Part shown: positions 62,401-64,000 of the stretch, piece after piece | Layout: every line of letters starts with the position of its first letter | Numbering within the stretch: the stretch's first letter is position 1 | Assembly: GCF_000987835.1 (NCBI RefSeq) | Contig: NZ_CP011308.1 | Coordinates: 1,116,001-1,180,000 of the forward strand | Source: Sulfurovum lithotrophicum | GTDB taxonomy: Bacteria; Campylobacterota; Campylobacteria; Campylobacterales; Sulfurovaceae | Direction of reading: 5' to 3' | DNA length: 64,000 nt | Notes under the pieces: generated by a model | Database searches by the model: none | Told to the model about the DNA's origin: nothing | What the model saw: the letters and a program-made list of their open reading frames with translations, nothing else | Position numbers and translations under genes: made by a program

Positions 62401-62445
62401 GGTCTTGTCCTGATAGATAACTGGACAAGACCATTTCTCTTTTTC
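62401..62445 (+). terminator. Strong hairpin terminator after the host-attachment-family gene
   Basis: GGTCTTGTCC (62401-62410) pairs perfectly with GGACAAGACC (62423-62432) over a 12-nt loop, followed by the T-rich ATTTCTCTTTTT. Confidence 0.8.
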
Positions 62446-62496
62446 CCGATTGGAATATACCGGATTGACTTTTCCGCAAAAATATGTATAATCACA

Positions 62497-63204
62497 ATGA
62501 ATAATAAAAATAATACAGGACAACGTTTGAAACTTCATAACAAAGAACTCATACTATTCGACCTGGACGGTACACTTATAGACAGTGTACCTGACCTCAC
62601 GCTTGCGGTCAATGAAATGCTCAGCGCACTTAACAGAAAAACTTTCCCTGAGGATACGGTACGGTACTGGGTGGGTAACGGAGCCCAAATGCTGGTCAAA
62701 CGTGCCCTGCTGGGAACAAGAGAAACAGATGAAGAGGTGGATGAAGTACTATTCGAGAAGGCAATGGCCCTTTTTCTGGACTTCTATGCAAAGCATTTGG
62801 CAGAAAGTACGGTCACCTACCCTCATGTGGAAGAGACACTCCGCAGCCTGAAGAATAACGGCTACAGACTTGCCGTCATTACCAACAAACCTTTTGCCTT
62901 CGTTGGTCCGATCCTGAAAAACCTGGGCCTAGATGACCTCTTTGAGCTGATCCAGGGCGGCGACTCTCTGCCCCAAAAAAAACCGAACCCCGCCCCGCTT
63001 CTGCATACCTGCAGGACACTTGGGCTCTCTGTGGAGACCTCCCTGATGGTTGGAGACTCCAAAAATGACATTATTGCTGCCAAAGCTGCCGGTATGCAAA
63101 GCATCGGTGTGACTTACGGGTACAACTACGGGGAAGATATCGCAGTACACGGACCCAATGTCATCGTCGATGACTTTGCCGACATCATAAAGCATTTGAT
63201 ATAG
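62497..63204 (+). CDS. gph: Phosphoglycolate phosphatase-type HAD hydrolase
   Basis: A 235-residue HAD phosphatase. LILFDLDGTLIDS motif I, AVITNKP motif II region, and PNPAPLL...MVGDSKNDIIAAKAAGM motifs III-IV. It removes 2-phosphoglycolate, fitting an autotroph with oxygen exposure, though the family is broad. It has no close gene upstream on its strand; the flavoprotein gene starts 2 bp after its stop. Confidence 0.9.
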   Translation: MNNKNNTGQRLKLHNKELILFDLDGTLIDSVPDLTLAVNEMLSALNRKTFPEDTVRYWVGNGAQMLVKRALLGTRETDEEVDEVLFEKAMALFLDFYAKHLAESTVTYPHVEETLRSLKNNGYRLAVITNKPFAFVGPILKNLGLDDLFELIQGGDSLPQKKPNPAPLLHTCRTLGLSVETSLMVGDSKNDIIAAKAAGMQSIGVTYGYNYGEDIAVHGPNVIVDDFADIIKHLI

Positions 63205-63206
63205 GA

Positions 63207-64000
63207 ATGGAAAATATGAACGAAAAAGCCAAAATCGCTATTATCGGAGGTGGTGTTGCCGGTGCCACATCTGCACTTTACCTCGGCCAGCTCGGGCTGG
63301 ATGTTACATTGTTCGAAAAGGAGAAGAGCCTCATCAGCGGACCACCCTTCTGTCATTTGCACGCGGGAGGAAACCTCTACAGGGAGATCTCCGATGCACA
63401 GTGCATCACCCTGCTCAAACAATCCATTGACTTTCTGCGATACTATCCCTTTATTGTGGACTACCGTCCGACTGTCATTGCCATTCCTACAGAGGACAGA
63501 GGAACACCCCAGGATCTGCTGCCACGTCTGGACCTTCTTGCAGAAACCTATGAAACACTCATCCAGAACGATCCCATGAACAAAGTGTTGGGGGAGAGCA
63601 GTAACTACTACAAGCTCTACAGCAGTGACGAGATAGAATCTCTCAGGCAGCAGCCTGTCGTACCTGTACCCAAAAGTAGTGACGAATGGATGATCCCTGT
63701 GGCCAAACAGATCGATCTTGACAAAGTGAAGTATCCGCTTGTTCTGGTACAGGAATACGGGCTCAACCTTTTTCGTCTGGCTTCAGGTGTGACACTGGCA
63801 CTCAAAAGCCTCTCAAACGTAGACCTGAAATCCGAATCCATTGTAAGTAATATTCAGGAGAACTGTCCCTCAGGATCCTGGGATGTTACCTACGTTCAGA
63901 ATGACCGTGTCCAAGAAGAATACTTCGACTATCTCATCAATGCGGCAGGCTTCCGGTCCGGGAAGATCGATGACCTGATCGGCGTGGAGTGCAAACGTAT
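63207..64000 (+). CDS. FAD-dependent oxidoreductase (3' end outside window)
   Basis: The frame runs from ATG at 63207 (or 63216) to the end of the window without a stop. The N-terminus reads KIAIIGGGVAGATSALYLGQ and DVTLFEKEKSLISG, a Rossmann FAD fold, and an inner segment FDYLINAAGFRSGKIDD fits the DAO/MQO-like oxidoreductase class. GGA lies 1-3 nt before the first ATG, so the ATG at 63216 may be better. Substrate unknown. It is adjacent to gph. Confidence 0.85.
   Translation, partial: MENMNEKAKIAIIGGGVAGATSALYLGQLGLDVTLFEKEKSLISGPPFCHLHAGGNLYREISDAQCITLLKQSIDFLRYYPFIVDYRPTVIAIPTEDRGTPQDLLPRLDLLAETYETLIQNDPMNKVLGESSNYYKLYSSDEIESLRQQPVVPVPKSSDEWMIPVAKQIDLDKVKYPLVLVQEYGLNLFRLASGVTLALKSLSNVDLKSESIVSNIQENCPSGSWDVTYVQNDRVQEEYFDYLINAAGFRSGKIDDLIGVECKR

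Overview
The window looks like a chromosomal segment of a Campylobacterota (epsilonproteobacterial) chemolithotroph, most like Sulfurovum or Sulfurimonas. This rests on gene content, not a database search: a BioV-type pimeloyl-ACP methyl ester esterase beside an FtsH-like gene, a Suv3-type RNA helicase, an Mn-dependent pyrophosphatase, a SulP anion transporter close to a periplasmic alpha-carbonic anhydrase, and several FIST/GGDEF signalling proteins. Coding density is high, most genes sit in short same-strand runs, and GC content is moderate.

Region by region. 1-920: the end of an FtsH-like peptidase gene, then bioV. 920-3780: an accessory patch with a hairpin repeat, a secreted protein, a RAYT (REP-associated transposase) flanked by near-perfect inverted repeats, an apparent integron remnant (one cassette-like ORF, core-like sites, and the last ~50 codons of an integrase). 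3780-8700: a periplasmic coiled-coil protein, the Suv3-like helicase and two small proteins. 8800-14680: two convergent runs, each with an APC-type amino-acid permease; one carries HdeD, a 59-residue membrane protein, EI24 and MtfA proteins, the other three small soluble proteins. 14790-20360: secreted thioredoxin-fold protein, tRNA-Arg(CCU), ppaC, rhlE, pilT, aldo/keto reductase. 20440-28300: envelope genes, including a Met-rich Spy-like protein, a DedA-PAP2-LssY fusion, an LTA-synthase-type enzyme and an EptA-type enzyme. 28300-31300: an AT-rich gap, a TetR gene preceded by four evenly spaced operator palindromes, a methyltransferase, a YjdF-type membrane protein, and a dead toxin-antitoxin pair. 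31300-40230: protoglobin-PsiE fusion, haem protein, BaiN-type flavoprotein, SulP transporter, rhodanese, alpha-carbonic anhydrase, mogA. 40320-48610: FIST plus GGDEF gene pair, SDR, patatin, ICMT-like, DUF819, Tyr-rich lipoprotein, dipeptide epimerase, membrane GGDEF. 48710-64000: NlpC/P60 hydrolase, rsmD, NYN protein, deaminase, UvrD/PcrA helicase, murA, CYTH protein, a very large FIST-PAS-GGDEF-EAL protein, truD, a host-attachment family protein, gph, and a flavoprotein running off the end.

The clearest unexplained structures are: (i) four GAACAAWTGTTC palindromes with centres exactly 42 bp apart before the TetR gene, the last one filling the spacer of a consensus TTGACA/TATAAT promoter; (ii) the integron relic apparently cut by the RAYT element; (iii) an eptA frame that needs an ATT start; (iv) a nonsense-mutated antitoxin next to a truncated toxin; and (v) the protoglobin-PsiE and DedA-PAP2-LssY fusions. 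No CRISPR array, rRNA operon or intact prophage is visible.
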